A stretch of 64,000 bases of DNA from G965197555 sp965197555 (GTDB lineage Bacteria > Chloroflexota > Dehalococcoidia > Lucifugimonadales > UBA3495). Below are positions 8,536 through 16,988 of the stretch, in pieces; within the stretch, counting starts at the first letter, position 1; the number at the start of each line of letters is the position of its first letter. Position numbers and translations under genes: made by a program. The notes beneath the pieces are model-generated. The model did not search any database. It saw nothing but the letters and a program-made list of their open reading frames with translations, and was not told where the DNA came from. The stretch spans positions 4,049,528-4,113,527 of the forward strand of contig OZ240213.1 in NCBI GenBank assembly GCA_965197555.1, read 5' to 3'.

Positions 8536-9348
8536 TTAGTTGGTGCGCGAAGCGAGAAACTCCCGCACCTGTTGGGTACACCATTCCGGGTATATGGCAT
8601 TGATGCCGTGGCCGAGGCCGGGATAGACCACCAACCGGGAGTCCGGCAACTGCTCGGCCATAAACCGCTGTTGCTCCAAGGTTGAGGTGGGCGATTCCTC
8701 TCCCACTAGGAGCAGCGTTGGGGTTTGGACCTCCTTCAAGTAGGGGCTGAAGTCCAAGGTGTCAAGGTATGCCTGGAGACTCCGTCCGATGGTGGAAGAA
8801 GTACGGTCCATTTCAGCGATGTACCACTCGACCAGGCCCTGTGGTGCCACTCGGGTGTCCAGACGGTTGTTGATGGTTGCGGTGGACCAGGCTCCTACAC
8901 TCCGGCTCAGTGCGGCGTCCCAGTCCCCTCCTCTGCCGGAGCGTTCCCTGCGAGGCAAGCGGCAGGGGGTGTTGCACAGCACCAGCGCCCGGGTCCGCCG
9001 GGGGTATTTGTGGGCGAAATTCAGCCCAAGGATGCCCCCGAAGGATTCTCCCACACACACCACATCGTCTATCCCCAGGTGGTCCAGGATGCTTACCAGG
9101 TCATCAACGAAGGTGTCCAGGGAAGGCTCGTATTGGTCCTCGTCAATGATGGACTCGCCCATTCCCCTCATGTCGGGACGCAGGATGCGGAATTCACGGG
9201 ACAGCAATGGCACCCAGTTGTACCAGAACATGCCGCTCCGGGAGAACCCATGCTGCAACAGCATCGTCGGCGCGGACCGCCACGGATCGGTGAAATCGTC
9301 GTCGTAATAGTGGAGTTCCACGCCGGGGCCAACGCCCAGAAAGGCCAT
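8536..9348 (-). CDS. Alpha/beta hydrolase
   Basis: 270-residue cytosolic hydrolase of the alpha/beta fold. The oxyanion segment LLQHGFSRSG (about residues 30-39), the nucleophile elbow CVGESFGG (Ser about 102) and the late PGLGHGIN (His about 247) are all present. The acid residue should lie in LLLVGEESPTST. Best general resemblance is to proline-iminopeptidase/haloalkane-dehalogenase-like hydrolases, but the substrate cannot be told. Its stop is 10 bases before the lactonase-like gene. The upstream amidase is in the same direction but more than 200 bases away. Confidence 0.88.
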   Translation of the reverse strand: MAFLGVGPGVELHYYDDDFTDPWRSAPTMLLQHGFSRSGMFWYNWVPLLSREFRILRPDMRGMGESIIDEDQYEPSLDTFVDDLVSILDHLGIDDVVCVGESFGGILGLNFAHKYPRRTRALVLCNTPCRLPRRERSGRGGDWDAALSRSVGAWSTATINNRLDTRVAPQGLVEWYIAEMDRTSSTIGRSLQAYLDTLDFSPYLKEVQTPTLLLVGEESPTSTLEQQRFMAEQLPDSRLVVYPGLGHGINAIYPEWCTQQVREFLASRTN

Positions 9349-9580
9349 AGCTGCGCCCCCGAAGCTTTAGAGTCCAGTATAAGGCAGTGATAGGTTTAGG
9401 TTAATGTTTCCCGCGTCCCCGCTCCCGATTCGCAGCTGTAGCTGTCCCCGGTCCAATTCCGGGCCACGGTCGATAAACTCGCGCCCAGGACTTCCTCATA
9501 CCACTCGCGGGCCCGCCAGTCGTAGAACCAGGTCCAGAGCAATCGCCACCGGTGCTGGGCCCAGACTCCGCCCGCACCGG
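9349..9580. other. Intergenic, no clear gene
   Basis: One reverse frame (YDWRAREWYEEVLGA, then ARNWTGDSYSC) ends at a TAA near 9404 and might be the C-terminal scrap of a lost gene. It has no start and no recognised family. No terminator was seen after the amidase. Confidence 0.3.
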
Positions 9581-10987
9581 TCAGGCGTTGGGTGGGCGTT
9601 GATCGTGCCAGCGAGTGGCCTGTTCGTAGGCGTAGGCCACGTTCAGCACGGTCTGGTCGGCTCCGGGACGGCCACCTATCTGCAGGCCGATGGGCAGTCC
9701 CTCGTCGCTGAAGCCGCAGGGTATGGATACCGCCGGAGCGCTGGCCAGGTTGAACGTCCGGGTCTGCAGGTAGCCCAGCGGGGTCGCCTGTTCCTTGCTG
9801 GTGATCACCTGGTCTTCGACGATGGGCAGGGCTGCCACCGAGGAGGTGGGAGTGACCAGAACGTCGTACCGTTCCAGTGCCTCGTGCACCTGGTTACGGA
9901 ACATTGTCCGCAGCTTCTGGGCCTTGTAGTAGGCCTGGGCGGGTAATATGCTGCCGGTCAGCAGCCCGATGCGGTTGTTGTGACCGTAGTCCTGCAGCCG
10001 CTCCCGCACCCATTCCTTCATATTCAACGCCGGTTCGACCAGCAGCGGCACCTGGGACAGGACGGCCCCCTGGACGGTCAGGGGAATCGAGACCCGCTCC
10101 ACCGTCGCCCCCAGTTCTCCCAGCACTCCGAGAGCCTTCAGCACCGCGTCGCGGGTGTCTGCGGCGACGCCCTCGTCCTCCATCTGCTCGGTGATGACCC
10201 CGACGCGAATGCCCTGAAGATCTGGGTTCAGGCCCATCCAGAAGTCGGGAACGGGCCCGCGCCAGGTGTAGGGGTCACGCTCGTCGTGCCCTGCGATGGC
10301 GGTCAGGGTGATGGCCGCGTCTTCGACGGTCCGGGAAATCGGCCCCGCGGTGTCCATCGACCACACCCCGGTCATGACGCCGTAACGGCTGACCAGTCCC
10401 CAAGTGGGCCGGTGCCCGACGAGGCCGCACCAAGTGGCCGGGAACCTTATCGAGCCGCCGGTGTCCTCCCCAAGGGACGTGGCGCATAGGAATGCGGCGG
10501 TGGCTGCCCCCGAACCGCCGCTAGACCCGCCCGTGCGGCGGTCAAGGTCCCACGGGTTTCGAGGCGGACTGAACCGCTCAAACCCAGCCCCCATGGCGAA
10601 CTCCGTCATGTTGGTCTTGCCCAGCAGCACAGCGCCCGCCCGTTTCAGGTTGGCTATGACGGTGGCGTCCTCATCAGGCACGAAATCCGCCAGTATGCGG
10701 GTGCCGCCCGTCGTGCGGACGCCTTTCGTCCAAAACTGGTCTTTCACCGCCACCGGTATGCCGTGCATCGGGCCCCGGTACTCGCCGCGGGCGATAGCCT
10801 CCTCCGCATCGCGGGCGGACTCCAAAGCATCGCGCCTGGTGACGGTCAGGAATGCGTTGAACTTGAAGTCCAGCTCATCTATTCGGTCGAGGTAGGCCTG
10901 GGTAACCTCGACCGGGGAGACCTCGCGGGACTCTATCAGCCGTGAAACCTCTGTCACCGTCAGAAAGGGTAAGTCACGCTGGTCCAT
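9581..10987 (-). CDS. Amidase signature family hydrolase
   Basis: 468-residue amidase of the AS family (GatA-like fold), hydrolysing a C-N bond of an unknown amide. The Ser-cisSer-Lys triad is visible: Lys 82 in GIPVAVKDQ, cis-Ser 155 in RTGGSSGGSGAA, and nucleophile Ser 179 in GEDTGGSIRFPA. There is no signal peptide. Full family length. ATG at 10987 has GGAGG eight bases upstream. GatB or GatC are not nearby, so a role in Gln-tRNA amidation is unlikely. Neighbouring hydrolases in the same orientation suggest a small catabolic group. Confidence 0.9.
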   Translation of the reverse strand: MDQRDLPFLTVTEVSRLIESREVSPVEVTQAYLDRIDELDFKFNAFLTVTRRDALESARDAEEAIARGEYRGPMHGIPVAVKDQFWTKGVRTTGGTRILADFVPDEDATVIANLKRAGAVLLGKTNMTEFAMGAGFERFSPPRNPWDLDRRTGGSSGGSGAATAAFLCATSLGEDTGGSIRFPATWCGLVGHRPTWGLVSRYGVMTGVWSMDTAGPISRTVEDAAITLTAIAGHDERDPYTWRGPVPDFWMGLNPDLQGIRVGVITEQMEDEGVAADTRDAVLKALGVLGELGATVERVSIPLTVQGAVLSQVPLLVEPALNMKEWVRERLQDYGHNNRIGLLTGSILPAQAYYKAQKLRTMFRNQVHEALERYDVLVTPTSSVAALPIVEDQVITSKEQATPLGYLQTRTFNLASAPAVSIPCGFSDEGLPIGLQIGGRPGADQTVLNVAYAYEQATRWHDQRPPNA

Positions 10988-11205
10988 TATGCATCCCTCC
11001 GGTACAGGCTCAGCCCATCCCCCCAGCGGCGTGTCGGAGGCGTGGAAGCTGGATGAGCGCGGCGTATTCGTCCAGTATAAACCTTACCTGTGGCGAAGTT
11101 CAGGAAATATGTCCGCCTAGCCCTGAGATAGCGACACGTCAACGGCGGCGAGGCCCTCGATGGCCAGGCCATACCCCAGCATGTCCTGCATCTGACGCTT
11201 CATTT

Positions 11206-11591
11206 GTGAGAGGCGGCGCATCTGGACCGACGGGTCACTGGCCGTCTATCTCCGGCATGAGTTGGGCTTTCCTGGGGCAACGCAGGGGGTGATGGTGCAG
11301 AAAGTGAAAGCGGATATAGCCACCGGGGAGGTGAGCCGGGAGCACTGGTATCTGCTGACCAGCCTGAGTTCCCGGCAGCGTGGCCCGCGAGAGCTGCTGA
11401 GGCTGTTCCGCAACCACTGGAGGATTGAGAACAGCCAGCATCACGTGAAGGACCGCGGTTGGGATGAGGACGTCCACACCCTGCGTTTGGCAGGATGGTT
11501 CCCCCTCCGTATGTCCATGCCCCTGCGAGCCAAAACCTGCGCCTTCCGCCCAACCCAGACCATCGCCCGCCTCTGCGGTCAAGCCTCCTGA
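11206..11591 (+). pseudogene. ISAs1-family transposase C-terminal fragment
   Basis: Reads RIWTDGSLAVYLRHELG, REHWYLLTSLSSRQRG, LFRNHWRIENSQHHVKDRGW and DEDVHTLR, the C-terminal third of ISAs1 transposases including the helix around the last acidic residue. After DEDVHTLR the frame is lost. No N-terminal part was found. Confidence 0.8.
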
Positions 11592-11691
11592 CTTTGCAAT
11601 CGTCCTGAGGTTTGCCGGGATCGTATTGCCTAATTCATCCCGGCTCCATATGATGGCCTACGAATAACTATGCAGAGAAATCAGGGGACTT

Positions 11692-12072
11692 AAAGGGTCA
11701 CCACCAATTCAAAGGTAGTACTGCGTACAGTCCCCTTAGGTCCACCAGACTGTACTGAATTCATAACTCGCCCGTTGAGGGCTATCTCTGCGGCGTCCGC
11801 TCCCCCCATAGGGCTATCATCCGGCGTGGGTATGGAGTAGACGATGGCGGCCCTGCCGGGCTTGACCACGACCTCCTTGAAGGGGGCCTCGGGCTTGGCG
11901 GCCTCTCCAGCATCTTTCGGAATTGGGGCCGGTCGGCGATGCGCCCGCTCTCGCCCTCGTCCACGTACTCGCGAGCTACCAGGTAGCCGTCCTTCTCAGC
12001 GTAGTTCCTGAGCGCCCGAAGCCGAGCGGCCACGGACAGGTCAACGTCCTGGCGGTCGCTGCGAACCGCCAT
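11692..12072 (-). pseudogene. Serine recombinase with internal deletion
   Basis: The head (SVAARLRALRNYAEKDG, YVDEGESGRIADRPQFRKML) is the N-terminal catalytic domain of a large serine recombinase from about residue 10 on. After about 11,905 the frame changes and the sequence jumps to the protein's extreme C-terminus (EVVVKPGRAAIVYSIPTP, GGADAAEIALNGRVMNS, SGGPKGTVRSTTFELVVTL, then TAA near 11,694). The zinc-ribbon and coiled-coil middle, several hundred residues, is missing. The N-terminal end abuts the Nmad3 fragment. Copies of the same 3' tail occur at 21.47 kb and, more diverged, at 44.1 kb. Confidence 0.7.
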
Positions 12073-12494
12073 CGTCCGCGTACTTGCTCAACGCGCTGGA
12101 AGATCCCAAAGAACAGAAACAGGTCGCCACTGCCCACGCCTTGTTTCCGCAGGTGCCCTTGTTGAACGTCCGCTGCCGCAAACATTCCCCTTCTGCCTTC
12201 GATCTCACCTTGGAAAGGTTCCCGAATGTCGGGGCTGATGAATGCCCCATCCCCCGAAGTCCATTGGGTGGGCCGGTCGCGGGTCAGGTCCTCCACCACC
12301 TGACCGATGCTAATGGGGGCGTGCTCATCTCCGTGGTAAAGGTCTCCGTAGGTGACGGGCACATCCTCATCACAGCCCGGGATGGGCAGTGAGTAAATGC
12401 TGCTGTCCGAGATGGGGCTGGGCACCCCTCCAAAAGGGTGTTGGACCCGACCCTGCCGGCTCGTGGTGTCAAAACCCTTTCTGCTGAGGACCAA
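12072..12494 (-). pseudogene. Nmad3-type protein, C-terminally truncated by a recombinase fragment
   Basis: About 140 residues resembling nucleotide modification associated domain 3: LVLSRKGFDTTS, FGGVPSPISDSSIYSLPIP, VTYGDLYHGDEHAPI, HLRKQGVGSGDLFLFFG. Nmad proteins are found with phage and plasmid DNA base-modification genes; their reaction is unproven. A TTG at 12,494 is a possible start. GGAGG lies before an in-frame ATT a few codons upstream, which may once have been ATG. After RGRWRF the frame passes into the serine recombinase in a wrong frame, so at least half the protein is missing. Confidence 0.6.
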
Positions 12495-12649
12495 CTTCCT
12501 CGCTTTAATATTGCCTCCGGTTGCTGACCTTTGCCTTTGTGCGTTGCGAAACGCTCTATACCGTTTTAACGTAGGAACTGTGGGTGCCGGGAGTTCCCTG
12601 CCGAAGGCAGCGAGTCTTGAGTCTGGGTGGCGTAGTCCATGAAGTAAAG

Positions 12650-12686
12650 CGAAGCCCCCGTCGCCGCGAGAGAGCCGGGGGCTTCG
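12650..12686 (-). terminator. Hairpin terminator after the six-Cys lipoprotein gene
   Basis: An 11-bp perfect stem (CGAAGCCCCCG / CGGGGGCTTCG) with a 15-base loop, about 95 bases after the lipoprotein stop. The reverse strand continues CTTTACTTC, so it is only weakly T-rich. Confidence 0.6.
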
Positions 12687-12781
12687 CGTGGCAAATCTGT
12701 AGACGGGTTGTTTCCGCCGTTTGGCGGCGCTGGAGTTCCGCGCTGACTACAGCGTCGAGCATCTCCTCATGCCGGGCGGCT

Positions 12782-14170
12782 CTAGCCCGGCGGTCCTCCC
12801 ATCATCGTCAGCCCGCACTCGGCTGCCGCATTGAATAGGGCCAGGGGCGGCTCTCCCTCTTTGGATTCCAGCGATGCCGCGACTCCTTCGGGTCCGCCCA
12901 GCATGTTCATGACGCACTGCAGGCCTTCCCTGCCGTCAGGCTGCAGGTCCAGGGCCGGACTGGCAGCCTGCCACTCCTCTTCGTTCAGGCAAGACAGCGT
13001 GATTAAGATTCCCGCCATGCCCTGGACCATGGCGGCTTCCTCGCCGGGTCCTTCCGGGTTGGTGACCATCATGGCGCGTAGGTCGAAGTTCCGGAACCCG
13101 GCGCTGACGCAGGCTGAGGTGTCACCGCTCAGCGGTCCGGTCTGGTCTGTAAATCCCTTCAGGAATATCTTCAGCAGGGTCTGGTGCTCCAGGCATCCAG
13201 CCAATGCGTTCCTTTCCTGCGGCGGCGCGAGCTCCGGGCCGTTCATCAGTAACTGCTGGGGGTCTCCGATTTCCGACAGACAGGACAGCTCGGCGTCGGA
13301 CAGATCGGACGTGAGGAGCCCCGTGCCGTTCATGCCGGTGAGGCCGGGCATTCCGGGTCCCGGAGCGCCGGCCGTCTGCAGTCCGCATGCCATTGCGGCG
13401 TTGATGTAGGCCGTGGGAGGTTCACCGTCCCTGGGTTGCATCGCTGCGGCCGCTCCCTCGGGCCCGCCCAACTGGCTCGTCACGCATTGCAGGCTTTCCC
13501 GGTCGTCTGGTCCCAGGCCCAGGTGGGAGCTGGCAATCTGCCATTCTTCCTCGTTCAGACAGGAGAGCGTCAGGACGAATCCTGCCATGCTGCCCATCAT
13601 GGCGGCCCCTTCACCGCCGGGTCCCATGCTTGAGGAGAGCAACACGGCGGCGATGTCAAAGTCCTGAAATCCGCGGCGGACGCAGGTGGATGTCTCTGCG
13701 CTCAGCGGCCAGGTCTGGCCGATGAGTCCGGTCAGGAACAGCCTCAGCAGCGTTTCGTCCCCCAGGCACCGGACCAACTCCTGGGCATCCTGGATATCCT
13801 GTGGTGAGCCGGTGCCCGGGACGTTCATCAGCATCAGCACCTGCTGGGGGTCTCCGGTTTCCGATATGCAGGACTGCTCACCTTTGGACAGCTGGGACAT
13901 GAAGGCTTCCGGATCGTTCATGTCGAGGGGGACGAGCATTCCGGACTCCGGAGTTGTTTCCAGGGGCGCGGCGGTCGGTGCCGGCATTGCCGTGGGGATT
14001 GGGGCTTCGGTCGGCGCCGGGACTTCTACCGGAGCGGTGGTTGGAGCCGGAATGGATGCGGCCGTCGGGGCCTGGGCCGCGGCGGTTGGGGATGGACTCG
14101 TCTCCGGGCCGGAACAGGCCAGGAGGGTCGTCAGGGCGATGAAGAGCGCGCAATACAGTAGTTTCGACAT
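12782..14170 (-). CDS. Lipoprotein with tandemly duplicated six-cysteine domain
   Basis: 462-residue exported lipoprotein of unknown function. Lipobox LTTLLAC puts the lipidated Cys at residue 19. A Pro/Thr/Ala-rich linker (residues 20-75) would lift the protein off the membrane. Two similar domains follow (about 90-265 and 290-455). Each has the same order of motifs: SC(I/L)SE-GDPQQ, a Cys-Leu before TLL, CVxxGFxxFD, SCLNEEEWQ, LQCV-LGGPEG and a final CGL, giving six Cys per repeat and suggesting three disulphides. I do not recognise the domain. Repeats share roughly half of their residues, so the duplication is not recent. The hairpin at 12,650 probably ends the transcript. Confidence 0.85.
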   Translation of the reverse strand: MSKLLYCALFIALTTLLACSGPETSPSPTAAAQAPTAASIPAPTTAPVEVPAPTEAPIPTAMPAPTAAPLETTPESGMLVPLDMNDPEAFMSQLSKGEQSCISETGDPQQVLMLMNVPGTGSPQDIQDAQELVRCLGDETLLRLFLTGLIGQTWPLSAETSTCVRRGFQDFDIAAVLLSSSMGPGGEGAAMMGSMAGFVLTLSCLNEEEWQIASSHLGLGPDDRESLQCVTSQLGGPEGAAAAMQPRDGEPPTAYINAAMACGLQTAGAPGPGMPGLTGMNGTGLLTSDLSDAELSCLSEIGDPQQLLMNGPELAPPQERNALAGCLEHQTLLKIFLKGFTDQTGPLSGDTSACVSAGFRNFDLRAMMVTNPEGPGEEAAMVQGMAGILITLSCLNEEEWQAASPALDLQPDGREGLQCVMNMLGGPEGVAASLESKEGEPPLALFNAAAECGLTMMGGPPG

Positions 14171-14395
14171 GGCAGTGGTACTGTTCCTCAGATTGGGCAG
14201 TTTCCCATCAGTTGGATAATCCCGTTGCTCGATCGGTTATCTTGGGGGTTATCCGGTTATTTTCCGGGTTGCGATGGACCGTCCGCCCCTTGTTGGGGCC
14301 GGTCCCGTGCCGGGCGTGGGGATGAGTCGGTTCTCGATCGCTTCCAAGAGGTTAATCATAGCCCATTTGAGTGGACTGATGGTGAAAATATGGTA

Positions 14396-14839
14396 TCAAG
14401 CAGCGGCGGTTTCCGGTGAAGGTCCGGTGTGGAGGCAATTGGCGGTCCTGCCCCCGTTGTGCCTGGCATCTGCGCGCTGAGGCGCTCCGGTTTGGTGGGG
14501 CGCCGCATATCTGGCCCCTTCCGCCGGTGAGCCGTGAGTATCCGGTTGCTTGAGCCGTTGAAGAGCCAGTGGCTTTGTTGGGGTCCGGATTCGGATGGAT
14601 GCCGGCTGCATCTGGGCCAGATTGACGGCCAGGTTGTAGGCGAACCAGGCGTCGCCGGTCTGGAACGTCTGGGGTTTGGCGGTCTGCGCGTCACGCATGA
14701 TGCCGGATCTGTCGCTGAATGGCTCGAAGGACACGATCCGGTGGTGCCGCACCCGGAACGGCTTCCGCCTTCCGGCGAAGTAGATGTGCTTGGTTGTAAG
14801 GCCCGGCATCCCGGTGTCGGCTTGAACCGTCTCTCCCAC
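14396..14839 (-). pseudogene. C-terminal fragment of an unrecognised protein
   Basis: The convincing part is KHIYFAGRRKPFRVRHHRIV, FEPFSDRSGIMRDAQTAKPQ and FQTGDAWFAYNLAVNLAQM (about 14,640-14,790), which looks like the end of a compact beta-rich domain. The following residues (Gly/Pro/Arg-rich) are probably read-through. It has no start of its own and adjoins a broken integrase, so it seems to have been moved here as a piece. Family unknown. Confidence 0.4.
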
Positions 14840-14849
14840 TCTCTCTCAG

Positions 14850-15461
14850 ATCTGCACCGCCTCCTGGTCGGTCTTCGACTCCGGGATCCAGATGCGGCCG
14901 CTGCCGTTCCCCACCAGCTCCACGTCCCCCCAGCGCAGGGCGGCGACATCGGAGACCCGCAGCAGCGCGTCCCGCATGACGGAGGCCAGGGCCGTCGACA
15001 AGGCCGCGGCGCTGGGCGCACTCTGCCGTCTCGGTATGACCGCCCCGGGTGCGGTGGCGGGTGAGGGCAGTGGCGCGGATCGCCGACAAAGCCTCGGCGC
15101 TGAGGGGTGCGGCCTGTTTCTGGGGACCCTTCAGGATGTGGCCGAGCCCCAGCATTGTCTCCGCGACGTCGAGGCCGTCGGGGCTCGGCCACCCCGCCAG
15201 CTGGGCGCCCTTGCTGATGGCGGTCCGGGCCTGCCGGATGGTGGCCATCCGCCTGCCCTCCCACGCCAGGTGGACCAGGTAGTCGCAGAGGGCGGTCTCC
15301 AGGCCCTCCGGCAGGTCGAGCCCCTGCTCCCGGGCCCAGCTGCGGAAGCGGTTCCAGTGACCGAGGTAGGCCCTCTGGGTGTTTCCGGCGCGGGCGGCCT
15401 GGCGGATCTGGTCGGCCCGGGAGAGGGGCGCGCCGGTGGCGGGAAGGGGTTGAGGCAGCAA
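14850..15461 (-). pseudogene. Tyrosine recombinase/integrase, frameshifted and C-terminally lost
   Basis: Start TTG at 15,461 with AAGGAGG nine bases upstream. The N-terminal SAM-like core-binding domain is clear: NTQRAYLGHWNRFRSWAREQ, LCDYLVHLAWEGRRMATIRQ, AISKGAQLAGWPSPDG. Near 14,995 the frame shifts. The other frame continues ALASVMRDALLRVSDVAALR, WGDVELVGNGSGRIWIPESK, TDQEA, which is the start of the catalytic domain with its first Arg. The remaining catalytic residues (H-x-x-R, H/W, Tyr) are missing. A mobile-element integrase, now inactive. Confidence 0.8.
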
Positions 15462-15520
15462 GATCGGGGCCTCCTTAAACGCCTGATAACAGCAACCGGC
15501 CGGTGGCGGGAATGCAACAA

Positions 15521-15545
15521 CGCCCCGGCCAGACACCGGGGCGTC
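15521..15545 (-). terminator. Strong hairpin upstream of the integrase start
   Basis: Perfect 9-bp GC-rich stem (ACGCCCCGG / CCGGGGCGT) with a 7-base loop, 60 bases upstream of the integrase TTG. On the reverse strand it is followed by TTGTTG. It may be a terminator for something upstream or an attenuator-like leader; the sequence does not decide. Confidence 0.4.
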
Positions 15546-15618
15546 ATCAGAGTAGCTGTTCAAACGAAACCCGCCGAAATATGCACACATTACACAGGAC
15601 AACCCCGCCCGTTAACCC

Positions 15619-15768
15619 TAAACCAATACCAAGGTGGGATGTGCATTTCGGGTGTCTTGAAGACTGCCAAAGGACTACACGTCACCTCATATCGCCTCTG
15701 GGCCCCAACTGGGTGGGCACCGACATTGCGGTCTAGCGATATGTACATTTCACCTTGGCTTTAGTTTA
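15619..15768. mobile_element. 150-bp MITE with IS630-type ends
   Basis: Begins TAAACCAATACCAAGGTG and ends with the complement of TAAACTAAAGCCAAGGTG, matching the ends of the IS630 element at 3,682-4,933. It has no coding capacity. The similarity covers the inverted repeats plus a few bases (GGGATGTGCATTT). The right TA forms part of the stop codon of the neighbouring gene. Confidence 0.8.
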
Positions 15769-16023
15769 GGCGGCTGCCTTTGCTCCATTGGTTGGCAACT
15801 CTGCAGTTTGCACTTTCCCATTACGTGGGGGTAAGGGTGCTTCTATCGTTGCGCTCCTTGGGTCAATGGAAGTTCCTTGATCCATCAGACCGTATTTATG
15901 CTCCAGTTCCAAGACAAAACGGTCCAAATCTTGTTGAGCTTTCTGCACCTCCAGGTCCTTCTTATCTACGTCCATCTGCAACTTCCGTAGCTGGTAGCGC
16001 TCTGTGGGATCCAACTCTGCCAT
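15766..16023 (-). CDS. Small coiled-coil protein, stop codon supplied by a MITE
   Basis: 85 residues. AGGAGA seven bases before the ATG supports the start. Residues 5-45 (ERYQLRKLQMDVDKKDLEVQ, then KAQQDLDRFVLELEHKYG) form a charged heptad-rich helix, probably a coiled coil. The rest is Pro/Ala-rich and probably disordered. No family recognised; cytoplasmic. The TAA stop is the end of the adjacent MITE inverted repeat, so the ancestral protein may have been longer. Confidence 0.6.
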   Translation of the reverse strand: MAELDPTERYQLRKLQMDVDKKDLEVQKAQQDLDRFVLELEHKYGLMDQGTSIDPRSATIEAPLPPRNGKVQTAELPTNGAKAAA

Positions 16024-16313
16024 TGTCGTCTCCTGGCAATAAGATGAGGCTTAAATATTAGAACAAATGTACCGTTATTATCAAGGGGCCACTGACACCA
16101 TGGATACCGCATTTTGCTTTATAGCGCATCTTTTATTGGCGAGAATCTGCTCCGGGAGACGTCCCTGACCACCGCCGCCAACGTTACTCAGACACACCGC
16201 GGCCGATTTGCCGGTGAACCGGAGAGAATGCCATGCCCCCGGTGAGACGAAACCGCATCGTGTCAAGGTCGGCGGGAAGTTGGGCCATTGGGGTGTTGAT
16301 GTTCAGCGAAAAG

Positions 16314-16560
16314 GTCCGCGCCAAATGTTCAGGGGGGAATGTCACCCAGACAGCTGTGGCAGCAGACAGGCCGGGGAATCAGGACGGTTTCCGGGGCGCC
16401 CTATGCGCCGTCTGGGGAATGGGAAGCAGCGTCCTGCCGACTGCCCTTGAGGCGGTAGCTGTCGCCGTTCATTTCCAGGATATGCATGTGGTGGGTGAGA
16501 CGGTCCAGCAGCGCGCCGGTGAGCCTTTCAGAACCGAACACGTCGGTCCACCAGACTTGA
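16314..16560 (-). pseudogene. IS21 right-end remnant with the last codons of istB
   Basis: Reverse frame DVFGSERLTGALLDRLTHHM, HILEMNGDSYRLKGSRQ, stop at 16,401. It matches the C-terminus of the IstB gene at 31,174 almost residue for residue. Beyond the stop, GTCCGCGCCAA at 16,314 recurs at 31,096 in the same position relative to istB, consistent with IS21 terminal repeats. Confidence 0.7.
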
Positions 16561-16845
16561 CGAAATCAAGAACCTTCACCTTGAGGTTCAAGCTGGCGGT
16601 GTAGTTAGCGGCCTCACCCCTACCCGCCGGGCGAGGGCTTGCCACGAACGGAGAGGACAGGCTTGCCGGCGACGGATGCTGCGACCAGAAGGCCCCCTGC
16701 TACCTACAGCGGGAGCCTTTGGTTTGTGCCGGCTCGCCGCCCCCTCCAGCTGGCTAGGACGACAGGATGTGAGCCGAGCCCCACCCGAATTGGGCGAACT
16801 ATAGCATTTTAGGCGGACTGTGACGGCTCGTTACCGCGATTGCTG

Positions 16846-16851
16846 TATAAT
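16846..16851 (+). promoter_or_regulatory. Candidate -10 box (TATAAT)
   Basis: A consensus TATAAT preceded by TGCTG, 138 bases upstream of the zinc-ribbon gene ATG. No good -35 at 16-18 bases; TGTGAC is at 21. It may drive the gene at 16,989. Confidence 0.35.
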
Positions 16852-16988
16852 CGGGATTGGACAGCCCATTTTCGGGAGATATTTTTTGCCTCTAGATAGG
16901 TGACTACCTGGAACACAGACAGCACTTACGGCGAAAGAAATAATCCTCCGAATGGGCATCCGCATGCAGTAATTTGAGAGGTTCCGCC

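Noticed and set aside
7752..9390. Forward-strand open frames of 180-280 residues opposite the lactonase and hydrolase genes
   Set aside because: No motif on that strand, while the reverse strand has clear catalytic motifs throughout.
11108..11225. Short reverse frame MKRQMQDMLGYGLAIEGL as a gene tail
   Set aside because: It overlaps the better supported ISAs1 fragment, has a stop just upstream and matches no family I know.
12831..14219. Several long forward-strand open frames opposite the six-Cys lipoprotein and opposite the kinase at 57.5-60 kb
   Set aside because: They are antisense shadows of high-GC genes: no ribosome sites, no domains, Ser/Pro/Arg-rich composition.
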